A stretch of 64,000 nt of DNA, taken from contig CANRBF010000002.1 of NCBI GenBank assembly GCA_947628795.1, positions 62,001 through 126,000 of the forward strand. The letters run 5' to 3'. Below the pieces are notes generated by a model. That model was not told the origin of the DNA and ran no database searches. It was given only the letters and a program-made list of their open reading frames with translations. Position numbers and translations under genes: made by a program. Below, one piece after another: positions 43,512 through 52,463 of the stretch; position 1 is the stretch's first letter; each line of letters starts with the position of its first letter. This stretch comes from an uncultured Monoglobus sp. Its GTDB lineage: Bacteria; Bacillota; Clostridia; Monoglobales; Monoglobaceae.

Positions 43512-45899
43512 TTATTTTGTTTCGGCCGCGGCCACGCTCGGAAGTATCGTAACCGCGATCTCACCGTCAGCGGCGTCAACGAACGCCGTCTTTCCGTGAG
43601 TCATGGTTCCGTCGATCAAGAGCCGCGCCAGCTTATCCTCGATATTTTTTTCGATATATCTGCGCATCGGACGCGCGCCGTAACGTTTGTCGTACGATTT
43701 TTCAACGACCAGCTCTTTAGCCTCTTCTGAAACCTCAAGACATATGTCCTTTTCTTTAAGACCGTCTCTTAAATCATTAAGCATAAGGTCTACGATCCCC
43801 ACAAGGTCATCTTTTTTAAGCTCGCTGAAAATAATAACGTCGTCAACGCGGTTCAAAAATTCCGGTCTGAAAAGCTGCTTGAGCGCGCGGTCTATCTTTA
43901 TGCGCGTCGCTTCCTCGGCTTCGTTAAATCCGACAACGTTGGACTTGCTGTCGCTTCCGGCGTTTGATGTCATGATTATTATCGTGTTCTCAAAATTCAC
44001 GACTTTGCCGTGGCTGTCTGTTATCCTGCCGTCGTCTAAAATTTGCAGAAGAATGTTGAAGACATCCTCGTGCGCTTTTTCTATCTCATCAAGCAGAATA
44101 ACGCTGTACGGTCTGCGGCGTATTTTTTCGGTCAGCTGACCCGCCTCGTCGTAGCCCACATATCCGGGCGGCGAGCCGATTATTTTCGAGACCGAGTGCT
44201 TTTCCATGTATTCCGACATGTCAAGCCGAATGAGCGACTCCTCGCCGTCAAAAACTTCCCGCGCTATCTGCTTGGCAAGCTCGGTTTTGCCGACTCCCGT
44301 GGGGCCGACGAAGATAAACGAAACGGGGCGGCGCTTGAGATTTATTCCCGCTCTCTTTCTGCGGATAGCGTTTGCCGCGCCCGTAACGGCCTCGTCCTGA
44401 CCTATAACGCCCGCGTGAAGTCTGTTCTCAAGGTCGGTAAGCCGCTCGGACTCGTATTCCGATATGTGCTTTACCGGAATTTTTGTCCAATTTTCGATTA
44501 CCGCGGCCACGTCCTCGGGCTCAATGTATTTGACAGCGGATCTGCTCACATTATCTATCTTTGACTTGAGCTGCAGCTCATGTACTTTAAGGTCCGCGGC
44601 TTCCTGATAGTTGTCAGCCTCGGCTGCCGCGTCCTTTTTTTGCACCGTTTCGGCAAGCTCGGCGTTTAGGCGTTCAAGCTCTATCAGCTCGCGGTTGTTT
44701 AAGTTTACTTTCGAGGCGGCCTCGTCGATAACGTCGATTGCTTTATCGGGCAAAAATCTGTCCTGTATATATCTTTCGGATAAAATGGCGGCTGTTTTGA
44801 GTATTTCATCGGTTATTTTCACATGGTGATAGTTCTCGTAATAACCTTTTATGCCCTTTAGTATCTCGATAGTCTCGTCGATCGTGGGCTCGTCTACCAT
44901 AACGGTTTGGAATCTGCGCTCGAGCGCCGAGTCTTTTTCAATATGTTTTCTGTACTCGTCAATGGTCGTGGCTCCGATGACTTGGATCTCACCCTTGGCT
45001 AAAGCGGGCTTTAAAATATTTCCCGCGTTCATACCGCCTTCCGCGTCGCCCGCCGAAGCGATCGTGTGTATCTCGTCGATAACCAGAATAATGTTTCCGG
45101 CTTTTTTCACCTCATTGATTATGTTTCTGAGCCTTGATTCAAATTGGCCGCGGAACTGTGTGCCCGCGATAACCGATGTCATATCAAGCAGATATATCTC
45201 GGTGTTCATCAGCTTGTGCGGAACCTCACCGTTTACTATTTTAAGAGCCAGTCCCTCAGCGATGGCCGTTTTGCCGACCCCGGGCTCGCCGATCAAACAC
45301 GGATTGTTTTTTGTCCGCCTGTTAAGTATCTGTACAGTGCGCTCGATCTCGGAATTTCTGCCGATGACCGCGTCGATCTCACCGTTTGCCGCGCGGGCGG
45401 TCAAATTAACTCCGTAAGTGTCAAGCATACGGTTCTTTTTGCGCTCGCGAGCGGCACGCGGAGCGGTTTTTTTATTATCATCTTTTTGCTCGTTATTCTG
45501 CTGTCTGCCGGGATTCATAAAACTATTAAAAATGCCCGACATATTAAACGGGTCGCGCTGGCGGCTTTTACCCATCGGTTCGTCGCCGTTTGCCTCGTCG
45601 TCCTCGCTTTCGACCGATATCAAATCGGCGTCTCCGCCAAGCTCCTGGCGCAGCATATTTATACTTTCTCCTATATCAAAATCATCGCCCATCTCGTCGA
45701 TGACCGACTTCATTTCACCGTTAAGTCTGTCCATCTCCTCGGCGTCAATACCCATTTTTTTCAAAATATTATCTATCGGGCCCAGATTGAGTTCCTTGGC
45801 GCACGAAAGGCAATAGCCCTCATTTTTTTGCGAGCCGTCGGGGCTGAGTCTCGATATAAACACAACAGCAAGATTTTTATGGCATCTGCAGCAAAGCAT
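43512..45899 (-). CDS. clpE: ClpE/ClpC-like AAA+ chaperone with N-terminal zinc finger
   Basis: 795 residues. Starts with a zinc finger CCRCHKN ... CLSCAKEL, as in ClpE and McsA, in place of the double Clp N-domain. Two AAA modules: GEPGVGKTAIAEGL with VIDEIHTI, and GPTGVGKTELAKQ with LLDEIEKAH; between them a coiled-coil segment with UVR-like residues (AAEADNYQEAADLK). ATG 45899 after AGGAGGGG. Works with ClpP in protein quality control. ctsR and mcsB are not adjacent and I see no CtsR operator. ClpE is the best name but ClpC-type naming is also used. Confidence 0.88.
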   Translation of the reverse strand: MLCCRCHKNLAVVFISRLSPDGSQKNEGYCLSCAKELNLGPIDNILKKMGIDAEEMDRLNGEMKSVIDEMGDDFDIGESINMLRQELGGDADLISVESEDDEANGDEPMGKSRQRDPFNMSGIFNSFMNPGRQQNNEQKDDNKKTAPRAARERKKNRMLDTYGVNLTARAANGEIDAVIGRNSEIERTVQILNRRTKNNPCLIGEPGVGKTAIAEGLALKIVNGEVPHKLMNTEIYLLDMTSVIAGTQFRGQFESRLRNIINEVKKAGNIILVIDEIHTIASAGDAEGGMNAGNILKPALAKGEIQVIGATTIDEYRKHIEKDSALERRFQTVMVDEPTIDETIEILKGIKGYYENYHHVKITDEILKTAAILSERYIQDRFLPDKAIDVIDEAASKVNLNNRELIELERLNAELAETVQKKDAAAEADNYQEAADLKVHELQLKSKIDNVSRSAVKYIEPEDVAAVIENWTKIPVKHISEYESERLTDLENRLHAGVIGQDEAVTGAANAIRRKRAGINLKRRPVSFIFVGPTGVGKTELAKQIAREVFDGEESLIRLDMSEYMEKHSVSKIIGSPPGYVGYDEAGQLTEKIRRRPYSVILLDEIEKAHEDVFNILLQILDDGRITDSHGKVVNFENTIIIMTSNAGSDSKSNVVGFNEAEEATRIKIDRALKQLFRPEFLNRVDDVIIFSELKKDDLVGIVDLMLNDLRDGLKEKDICLEVSEEAKELVVEKSYDKRYGARPMRRYIEKNIEDKLARLLIDGTMTHGKTAFVDAADGEIAVTILPSVAAAETK

Positions 45900-45931
45900 T
45901 ATACCCCTCCTATTTGCCAATATATTAAAAT

Positions 45932-45960
45932 ATTATAACACAATAAAAATGTTTTAGCAA
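45932..45960 (-). promoter_or_regulatory. Promoter of the clpE-like gene
   Basis: On the minus strand TTGCTA (45960-45955), 17 bases, TATAAT (45937-45932), about 33 bases before the ATG. Divergent from the MocR-like gene. Confidence 0.6.
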
Positions 45961-46010
45961 TAAGTTTATTTATAAAGTTTTTATCGTAATCAAATTTTGT
46001 AGAAAAATTA

Positions 46011-46048
46011 CTTGTATTCTTGTATTTTTTATTGATTTGTGGTATAAT
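46011..46048 (+). promoter_or_regulatory. Promoter with tandem 8-base repeat before the MocR-like gene
   Basis: TATAAT (46043-46048) with TTGTAT (46020-46025) 17 bases upstream. The -35 lies in a perfect tandem repeat CTTGTATT CTTGTATT (46011-46026). MocR regulators often bind direct repeats at their own promoter, so this may be an autoregulatory site. Confidence 0.5.
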
Positions 46049-46081
46049 TCTTATGAAATATAAGATACGGGAGAGTAATAC

Positions 46082-47482
46082 ATGGCAATACAAAATTTTG
46101 TCGGCAAAAATAACGGTATACCGCTTTACTTACAGCTAAAGCGGGCTTTGATCGAAGAGATCAAAGCCGGGAAATACGAAAATATGCAAAAGCTTCCGTC
46201 GAGAAGAAAATTGGCGAGAACGCTGGATCTCAGCACAACGACCATAAATAACGCCTATCAGGCGCTTGTTGACGAGGGTTACGCCGTCACGATAGACCGC
46301 AGCGGTTTTTACGCCAGAACCTTTGAATCGACAAACGATGAATATAACGATATTGTTTGGGAAACGAGCACAGAGTATTCCTATAATTTCAGCTACAACA
46401 ACTGCGACACTTCGTTTTTGGAGGAATACTTTATTATTCCGTCCGAAAAATATAACAAAGCGATCGAAAACAACTCCCAAATTTTGTCGGCCCACGGCAA
46501 CAAGAGGGGCGAGCCCGGTCTCCGTGTCGAGCTTTCGAAGTTTTTAAGCCAATTCAGAGGAATAAACTGCTCCATTAATGATATCATAATCGGCGCGGGG
46601 ATCCAATACCTTTTGACTTCTATCGTAATGATCCTCGGGACAGACAAGGTTTACGGCTTTGAAAACCCCACCGATTATAAAATGTATATATGGCTTAAAA
46701 ATCTCGGCGTTAATATAAAATTTCTGAACATCACAGCGCATAACAGAATAATTCCGGATGAGCTTGACAAACTCGGCATTGACGTTATGATTCTAATGCC
46801 CGAGAACCAACTCCCGACCGGCCGCAGAATGGGGCTTGAGGAAAGACAGGAGCTTGCCCGCTGGTGCTCGGGCTCCAATGATAAATATATCATTGAAACA
46901 GGAACCGACGGATATCTGAATTATACTGACAATATAATAAGCACGATATACGCCCTCGCCGAATCAAATGTGATTTATCTTGAGAGTTTTGAATATATTA
47001 TATCACCGAATATTCACGCGTCATATATGGTGCTTCCGCCAGGCACAATTGATTCCGTGATAAAAAAGCTTGAAATATTTTCGCCTCTTGTCACGGCTTA
47101 CGAGCAGGAAATATATCATAATATGCTGAGCGGAGGCTTTTTAAAAAAACTGATACTTAAAAATAATAAAAATATGAAGAAAAAGCGCGATTATTTGATC
47201 TCGGAGCTTAAGGCCTCGGAAATAGGCGACCGCTTCGCCGCCGTCAACACCGAAACAGGAATGAACTTTCTCGGAATAATTGAGAGCGGAGTAAGCGGCA
47301 TTGAGCTTACGCGCGCCGCGTTTGACGCGGGTGTAAAAGTATTCGAGATGAGCAAATTTTTGAATAATCCGAATCCTCAAATCGAGCATCGAGCCTTTGT
47401 GTTCGGATACGGCGGCCTGAATATTCGCGAGATCAAGGACGCGGTAAAGCGCATTGAAAGAGTTTGGAACAGGATTGATTAG
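46082..47482 (+). CDS. MocR-like regulator (GntR wHTH plus degenerate aminotransferase fold)
   Basis: 466 residues. N-terminal GntR winged helix (IPLYLQLKRALIEEIKAGKY, LPSRRKLARTLDLSTTTINNAY, about 10-80), then a type I aminotransferase-like domain. The PLP-lysine block, normally GTFSKSLxPxLRIGYMVLP, here reads ESFEYIISPNIHASYMVLP (301-319): the lysine position is Y305 and the Arg is His. The DDYDSEF block reads TGTDGYLNY. So PLP binding is doubtful. It is expected to act as a transcription factor; its target is unknown. Divergent from the Clp gene. Confidence 0.8.
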   Translation: MAIQNFVGKNNGIPLYLQLKRALIEEIKAGKYENMQKLPSRRKLARTLDLSTTTINNAYQALVDEGYAVTIDRSGFYARTFESTNDEYNDIVWETSTEYSYNFSYNNCDTSFLEEYFIIPSEKYNKAIENNSQILSAHGNKRGEPGLRVELSKFLSQFRGINCSINDIIIGAGIQYLLTSIVMILGTDKVYGFENPTDYKMYIWLKNLGVNIKFLNITAHNRIIPDELDKLGIDVMILMPENQLPTGRRMGLEERQELARWCSGSNDKYIIETGTDGYLNYTDNIISTIYALAESNVIYLESFEYIISPNIHASYMVLPPGTIDSVIKKLEIFSPLVTAYEQEIYHNMLSGGFLKKLILKNNKNMKKKRDYLISELKASEIGDRFAAVNTETGMNFLGIIESGVSGIELTRAAFDAGVKVFEMSKFLNNPNPQIEHRAFVFGYGGLNIREIKDAVKRIERVWNRID

Positions 47483-47519
47483 ATTTTAACAATATTCTTG
47501 AATTAGCCGTATTTTCGGC

Positions 47520-47548
47520 TTGACAAAGAAAATACCTAATGTTATACT
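47520..47548 (+). promoter_or_regulatory. Promoter of the Hpt/HD-GYP pair
   Basis: TTGACA (47520-47525), 17 bases, TATACT (47543-47548), about 28 bases from the likely start of transcription to the Hpt ATG. A small AGCCG/CGGCT stem (47505-47520) abuts it. Confidence 0.7.
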
Positions 47549-47582
47549 GAATCTGACATAATATTAATTGGAGTGAAATTTT

Positions 47583-47939
47583 ATGAAGATTACTGTTGCC
47601 GAAGCGTACGCGAGCCTTAACGAAAACTATGACGAGGTGCTCACACGCCTGCTTGGAAAAGAAAACCTGGTAATTAAATATCTTACCATGTTCAAAAACG
47701 ACGGAACATACGCTCAGCTTTCCGCCGCGTATCAAAAAGGCGACGCGGAGGAATCGCTTAAAGCAGCGCACTCCCTCAAGGGAATGTGCTTTAATTTGGG
47801 TCTGATCGGGCTCGGCACAGCCTGTTCCGATATGGTAGACGCGATCCGCGGCGGCGAGTATGACCTTGACGCACTGTACCGACCGATCGAATCGGAGTAC
47901 GAAAAGGTTATCGACGCTCTTAATAAATGTCTTGATTGA
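47583..47939 (+). CDS. Hpt-domain histidine phosphotransfer protein
   Basis: 118 residues forming a single Hpt helical bundle. The phosphorylated His is H63 in AAHSLKGMCFNLGL. No other domain. It relays phosphate between a hybrid kinase and a response regulator. TTGGAG precedes the ATG. The HD-GYP response regulator gene starts 29 bases later, so the two probably act in one relay; no histidine kinase is adjacent. Confidence 0.88.
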   Translation: MKITVAEAYASLNENYDEVLTRLLGKENLVIKYLTMFKNDGTYAQLSAAYQKGDAEESLKAAHSLKGMCFNLGLIGLGTACSDMVDAIRGGEYDLDALYRPIESEYEKVIDALNKCLD

Positions 47940-47968
47940 TTTTAGAATTTTTATTGACGGAGGAAATT

Positions 47969-49087
47969 ATGACAAAAACTAAGCCGACTGTTCTGATTGT
48001 CGATGACATGGAAATGAACAGAGTTATGCTGAATGATATTCTGGAATCTGATTTCAACACGATCGAAGCCGATAACGGAACGCGGGCAATTGAGATCATA
48101 GAAAGTAATTACGAAAATATTTCCGCTGTTCTGCTCGACGCAATGATGCCCGAGCCGGACGGTTTTGAGGTGCTTAAAATATTATCCCGCAAAGGGCTTT
48201 TGGAGAATATGCCGGTGATTATGATATCAGCCGAAAATTCTCCCGAGTATATCGCCCGCGGTTACGACCTCGGCGTTGTCGACTACATAAGCAGACCATT
48301 TGACCCGAATATAGTTTTAAGACGCCTTTCCAATGTTATTATTCTTTACGCGAAGCAGAATCTTCTGACAGCTTTGATAAAAGAGCAGATATCAAAGCGC
48401 GAGGAAAACAACACAATGCTGATCGATGTGCTCAGTTCGCTTGTCGAGTTCAGAAACGGCGAGTCGGGTCCTCATGTTTTGCATATACGCCGTCTGACGG
48501 AATTGCTTTTAAACGAGCTGCCGCGGCTTGACTCCAAATATTATATGCCGCCGCAGGACATCGCCATGTGGGCGACTGCCTCGGCTATGCACGACATCGG
48601 CAAGATAGCGATAGATGACAAGATCCTCAACAAGCCCGGACGGCTGACGGACGAGGAATTTAAAATAATGAAAAAACACACGATATACGGCTATGAGATA
48701 TTGAACCATCTTAACTGGCACAACGCGCCGCTTATCGAGGCAGCTAAACAGATATGCCGTTGGCACCACGAGCGCTGGGACGGCGGAGGATATCCGGACG
48801 GTTTAAAGGGCGGCGAGATCCCGATACCCGCGCAAGTTGTCGCCATCGCGGACGTGTATGACGCGCTGACAAGCGAGAGAGTTTATAAGCCCGCTTACAG
48901 CCACGAAAAGGCGCTCGACATGATAACAGGCGGCGAGTGCGGAGCGTTTAACCCCGACCTTTTGGAAGCTCTTGTGCAGATCGGACCAAACATAAAAAAT
49001 AAAATGGATGACGACACAGACCAAGATTACGATCAGATTGCCGAGCAGATATTCGAGGGTCTGAGAGAAAAATTGAGTGAAATTTAA
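47969..49087 (+). CDS. Response regulator with HD-GYP phosphodiesterase domain
   Basis: 372 residues. Receiver domain 1-125 (DD at 12-13, phosphoacceptor D57 in LLDAMMPEPDG), then a helical linker and an HD-GYP domain with H208-D209 (MHDIGK) and HHERWDGGGYP at 266-276, including the GYP signature. Expected to degrade cyclic di-GMP or related cyclic dinucleotides under phosphorylation control. ATG 47969 with CGGAGG upstream; the frame opens earlier, inside the hpt gene. Confidence 0.92.
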   Translation: MTKTKPTVLIVDDMEMNRVMLNDILESDFNTIEADNGTRAIEIIESNYENISAVLLDAMMPEPDGFEVLKILSRKGLLENMPVIMISAENSPEYIARGYDLGVVDYISRPFDPNIVLRRLSNVIILYAKQNLLTALIKEQISKREENNTMLIDVLSSLVEFRNGESGPHVLHIRRLTELLLNELPRLDSKYYMPPQDIAMWATASAMHDIGKIAIDDKILNKPGRLTDEEFKIMKKHTIYGYEILNHLNWHNAPLIEAAKQICRWHHERWDGGGYPDGLKGGEIPIPAQVVAIADVYDALTSERVYKPAYSHEKALDMITGGECGAFNPDLLEALVQIGPNIKNKMDDDTDQDYDQIAEQIFEGLREKLSEI

Positions 49088-49114
49088 TATTTTTAAATAA
49101 ACGGAGGAATGAAA

Positions 49115-49759
49115 ATGAGTTTAGTTATTAAGTCTGTTTCGGACAAGGATTTCGTGAAATACGGCAGAGTGGTCGACGGATACGACTTCGGTGAGCTTCT
49201 GTCCACACTTGAGAAATGCTCCCCCAAGCCCGAGGATGTTGTCTATGTTCCATCGTGTCCCGAACTTGAGGCTCATGAGGCGAAAAAATATTTAAGCGAT
49301 AACGTCTACGGCGGAATGCCGATCCAGATCGGTTACTGCAACGGCACAAACACCAAGCTTAACTGCCTTGAGTACCACAAGGACAGCGAGATCGACATAG
49401 CGGCAGATGATGTCGTTCTGCTTGTGGGAAGTCAGCAGGACGCGGCGGCGGGAACCTACGACACATCTAAGATTGAGGCATTTTTATGTCCGAAAGGCAC
49501 CGCGGTCGAGCTATACGCCACGACAATGCACTACGCGCCTTGCAGCGCCAAGCTTGGCGAGGGATTCAGAGTTGTTATCGTTCTTCCCAAGGGCACCAAC
49601 TACGACAAGCCCGATATAAAGATCACAAATGATGAGGACAAGCGCCTGTTCGCGAGCAACAAATGGCTGATCGCTCATCCCGACGCGCCCGAGGCGGAGC
49701 AGGGCGCGGTCGTTGCCATAACCGGCGATAACACCGATATTGCCGAGCTTATTAAATAA
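49115..49759 (+). CDS. DUF4867 family protein (cupin-like)
   Basis: 214 residues resembling clostridial DUF4867 proteins. Pattern: VIKSVSDKDFVKYGRVVDGYD, GGMPIQIGYCNGTNTKLNCLEYHKDSE, the TMHYAPC block and FRVVIVLPKGTN. The His/Glu-bearing beta strands suggest a cupin fold, related in shape to ureidoglycolate lyase, but activity is unknown. ATG 49115 is 7 bases from GGAGG; an ATG at 49109 is too close to it. No operon partner of known function. Confidence 0.75.
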   Translation: MSLVIKSVSDKDFVKYGRVVDGYDFGELLSTLEKCSPKPEDVVYVPSCPELEAHEAKKYLSDNVYGGMPIQIGYCNGTNTKLNCLEYHKDSEIDIAADDVVLLVGSQQDAAAGTYDTSKIEAFLCPKGTAVELYATTMHYAPCSAKLGEGFRVVIVLPKGTNYDKPDIKITNDEDKRLFASNKWLIAHPDAPEAEQGAVVAITGDNTDIAELIK

Positions 49760-49772
49760 GGGGGTCTGATAT

Positions 49773-50183
49773 ATGAGATGCGCGAATTGCGGAGGAGAAA
49801 TAGTTGACGGCAAATGCATTGTATGCGGAACCGGCACTCAATTGACCGAGACGAACGGATATATGCAGCCGCCGCAGATGCCGTCTCCGGAAAAAACCTA
49901 CAGCCGTACGGTTTCCGTTCCGGCGTGGGTCGGCAGGCAGTTTATTTCCTGGATACCCTTTGTAGGCGGGATAGTATATCTGATAATGCTCATCGTTTGG
50001 GCGTGCAGTGACAAATTTGAGCGAACTTCCAAGAATTGGGCGATCGCCACGATCATAGTAACTGTGATAAAAATAATTATCGGTGCTCTTATCATGGCCG
50101 GATTGATAGCTCTTATCACATACGCGGTCAATAATCCCGAATTCAGGAACGAGTTTGAAAACTTTAATTATTATACATATTAA
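49773..50183 (+). CDS. Small membrane protein with zinc-ribbon N-terminus
   Basis: 136 residues. The start MRCANCGGEIVDGKCIVCG is a four-Cys zinc ribbon (CxxC ... CxxC). A polar Pro/Gln linker follows, then two TM helices (WIPFVGGIVYLIMLIVWAC and an IVTVIKIIIGALIMAGLIAL segment, first 20 residues given) and an acidic/aromatic tail. Such zinc-ribbon membrane proteins are common in Clostridia; function unknown. GGGGGTC ribosome region precedes the ATG, 13 bases after the DUF4867 gene. Confidence 0.7.
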   Translation: MRCANCGGEIVDGKCIVCGTGTQLTETNGYMQPPQMPSPEKTYSRTVSVPAWVGRQFISWIPFVGGIVYLIMLIVWACSDKFERTSKNWAIATIIVTVIKIIIGALIMAGLIALITYAVNNPEFRNEFENFNYYTY

Positions 50184-50205
50184 TAAATTGTAAAATAATT
50201 TTAAC

Positions 50206-50243
50206 AAACAGGTCTTGACACAAGGCCTGTTTGCGTATATAAT
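50206..50243 (+). promoter_or_regulatory. Consensus promoter of uppP with overlapping dyad
   Basis: TTGACA (50215-50220), 17 bases, TATAAT (50238-50243). An imperfect dyad AAACAGGTCTT (50206-50216) / AAGGCCTGTTT (50222-50232) is centred on the -35 with one mismatch, suggesting an operator. It is not followed by a T-run, so a terminator for the upstream gene is less likely. Confidence 0.7.
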
Positions 50244-50276
50244 AATAAACACATAAATTTTTGGAGGTATTCTGAA

Positions 50277-51086
50277 TTGAACTTTATCGAAGTTATAAAA
50301 TCAATTATTCTCGGTATTGTCGAAGGCATAACCGAGTGGCTGCCGATCAGCTCCACCGGACACATGATCCTCGTAAACGAGCTTATTCGCAACACGGGCT
50401 TTACCGCCTCGGACTTATATTTGTATGTTATACAGCTGGGCGCTATACTCGCGGTCGTTACCCTGTATTTCCGCAAGCTCAACCCGTTCTCGCCGAGCAA
50501 GACAAAGAGCGAGAAGTCGGACACATGGCAGATGTGGTTCAAAGTGATAATCGCCTGCCTGCCCGCGGCTGTTATCGGTCTGCTGCTCGACCCGATCATG
50601 GAGAAGCTTGAGAATTGGGAAGTCGTTTCCGCGACCCTTATAATCTACGGTATCGCGTTTATTATTCTCGAGAACCGCCCGAGAAAAACTCTCGTGCGCG
50701 ATATGAACGGCATGACTTACAAAACAGCTCTGCTGATCGGCATGTTTCAGGTGCTTTCGATAATTCCCGGAACCTCGCGCTCGGGCTCGACCATACTGGG
50801 CGCCATGATAGTCGGCTGCTCGAGGGAGATCGCCGCGGAGTTTTCGTTCTTTCTTGCGATACCCGTCATGTTCGGCGTAAGCCTTTTGAAAATTTTAAAA
50901 TACGGCCTTGTTATGAGCGGCAGCGACGCGGCCGTGCTGCTTATCGGCATGGCGGTGGCGTACATAGTCTCAATGTTGGCGATAAAGTTCCTTGTAAATT
51001 TCGTAAAAAGCCACGACTTCAAGCCTTTCGGTTGGTACAGAATAGTTCTCGGAGCGGTCGTTATCGCCTACTTTTTGATATTTTAA
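50277..51086 (+). CDS. uppP: Undecaprenyl-diphosphatase (UppP/BacA)
   Basis: Integral membrane phosphatase that recycles undecaprenyl pyrophosphate for wall synthesis; confers bacitracin tolerance. 269 residues with about eight TM helices. Motifs: [23 protein letters not shown] start ([11 protein letters not shown]) and the second block [21 protein letters not shown] start 50277 with TTGGAGGT upstream. Single-gene unit flanked by its own promoter and terminator. Confidence 0.96.
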   Translation: MNFIEVIKSIILGIVEGITEWLPISSTGHMILVNELIRNTGFTASDLYLYVIQLGAILAVVTLYFRKLNPFSPSKTKSEKSDTWQMWFKVIIACLPAAVIGLLLDPIMEKLENWEVVSATLIIYGIAFIILENRPRKTLVRDMNGMTYKTALLIGMFQVLSIIPGTSRSGSTILGAMIVGCSREIAAEFSFFLAIPVMFGVSLLKILKYGLVMSGSDAAVLLIGMAVAYIVSMLAIKFLVNFVKSHDFKPFGWYRIVLGAVVIAYFLIF

Positions 51087-51109
51087 AATAATATTATTAT
51101 CAAATAAAA

Positions 51110-51159
51110 AAGGTTATTGCCGTATATCATGTTTAACGCGGTAATAACCTTATTTTTTT
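51110..51159. terminator. Bidirectional terminator between uppP and the histidine kinase gene
   Basis: AAGGTTATTGCCG (51110-51122) pairs with CGGTAATAACCTT (51139-51151), one G-U pair, followed by ATTTTTTT on the plus strand and preceded by an A-run that serves the minus strand. Confidence 0.85.
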
Positions 51160-51167
51160 ATAATTTT

Positions 51168-52457
51168 TTATACGTCAAAAAGCACTATATCCGTTTCGTA
51201 AATTCCGTTTTCACAGGAAGCGCGCATAATTCCGTTGTATTTTTCGACGACCTCGGTTATGTTTTTAAGTCCGATTCCGTGATTTGCCGCGTCCGCTTTG
51301 TCGGTCATCGGCAGCCCGTTTTTAAATTTCGGCTGCTTGTCCGTAGTGTTTTTTAAACCGATAAATAATTGATCTTGTTCAAATAAAATATCAAAAAATA
51401 TTTTTCGTCTGCTCGGTTCGAGCCCCGCGCAGCCCTCTATGGCGTTGTCAAAAAGATTGCCGAGCAGCATGCAGCATTCCACGCCCGTGAGCTTTAAGTC
51501 ACAAGGCAGTTTTTTGATATTCAGCTTGGTTTCAATGTCGTTTTTTCTCGCCTGTTCGATTTTTGAATTAATTATCGAATCAAGCGCGAGGTTGCCTGTG
51601 TTCATAACGGCGTCCTCATTTTTTACTTTTTCAATGCCAAGCTCCGATATGTACTTTTTTGCCTCGGCGATATTATTGTTTTCAAGCATCGCGTCTATCA
51701 TTTCCAGATGATTTTTGAAATCATGTTTTATTGATATCATTCTTTCGTTCTCGGCATCCGACCTTTTTGCCTGTTTTTCCTGCGCGTCAACCTGATTTTC
51801 AAGAAGAATATTTTTCATTTTTATTTCAACCGTATCTATAAGTTTATCAAATAAATAAAACCCGATCACGCTGCTGTACATTATACATATCATTAACAAT
51901 AACAAAACTATCCCGCTGATATCGGTGAGAGTTTCAAAGAAATACGCTATGCAAATCAGGATCGCGATATTTACTATCGGAGCGGTCATCAGCGCCAGCC
52001 AATAACTGCGGTACATCCCGAACCGCTTTTTATTCCAAATTATACATACTGTTTTTATAATTATAAGCGCGAGGATTTTCGACGCGATTATTCCGACAAA
52101 TCTGGAAACATTTTCATCCATCAGCTCGACAGGACGAAGATGCTTTAAAGCGATAAACAATGCTCCTACCAAATATTCCGAGGCGATTCCGATCAAAATA
52201 AAAGTCAAGGCGTAAAAAACCTTTTGCTTAACACTGTTTTTATATAATATAACGCCTGCCAAGGATGCCGCGACTGACAGTATTGTTGTGATAAGAATAT
52301 TGTCGCCGATAAAACTGCTGATTAGCAAAAAAGCCGCGAACAATACCCTTGAAAGTATTTTGAATTCCCTTTTGTCACATACCAAAAAACTGTCAAAGAA
52401 CATAAACGCCATAATTGTTTCAAATATGATCACGGCGATATCCAAAATTCTAAACAT
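51168..52457 (-). CDS. GHKL-type sensor histidine kinase (AgrC-like)
   Basis: 429 residues. About six TM helices over the first 200 residues, then a coiled coil and the kinase: phospho-acceptor H245 in SIKHDFKNHLEM, N-box LLGNLFDNAIEGC and GIGLKNITEVVEKY. This is the family of peptide-sensing kinases such as AgrC. The LytTR regulator gene ends 6 bases before the start. No agrB or peptide precursor is visible nearby, so the signal is unknown. Confidence 0.9.
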   Translation of the reverse strand: MFRILDIAVIIFETIMAFMFFDSFLVCDKREFKILSRVLFAAFLLISSFIGDNILITTILSVAASLAGVILYKNSVKQKVFYALTFILIGIASEYLVGALFIALKHLRPVELMDENVSRFVGIIASKILALIIIKTVCIIWNKKRFGMYRSYWLALMTAPIVNIAILICIAYFFETLTDISGIVLLLLMICIMYSSVIGFYLFDKLIDTVEIKMKNILLENQVDAQEKQAKRSDAENERMISIKHDFKNHLEMIDAMLENNNIAEAKKYISELGIEKVKNEDAVMNTGNLALDSIINSKIEQARKNDIETKLNIKKLPCDLKLTGVECCMLLGNLFDNAIEGCAGLEPSRRKIFFDILFEQDQLFIGLKNTTDKQPKFKNGLPMTDKADAANHGIGLKNITEVVEKYNGIMRASCENGIYETDIVLFDV

Positions 52458-52463
52458 GATGTG

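Noticed and set aside
45144-45938. 264-codon plus-strand open frame over the Clp gene
   Set aside because: Shadow of the well-supported Clp ATPase on the other strand.
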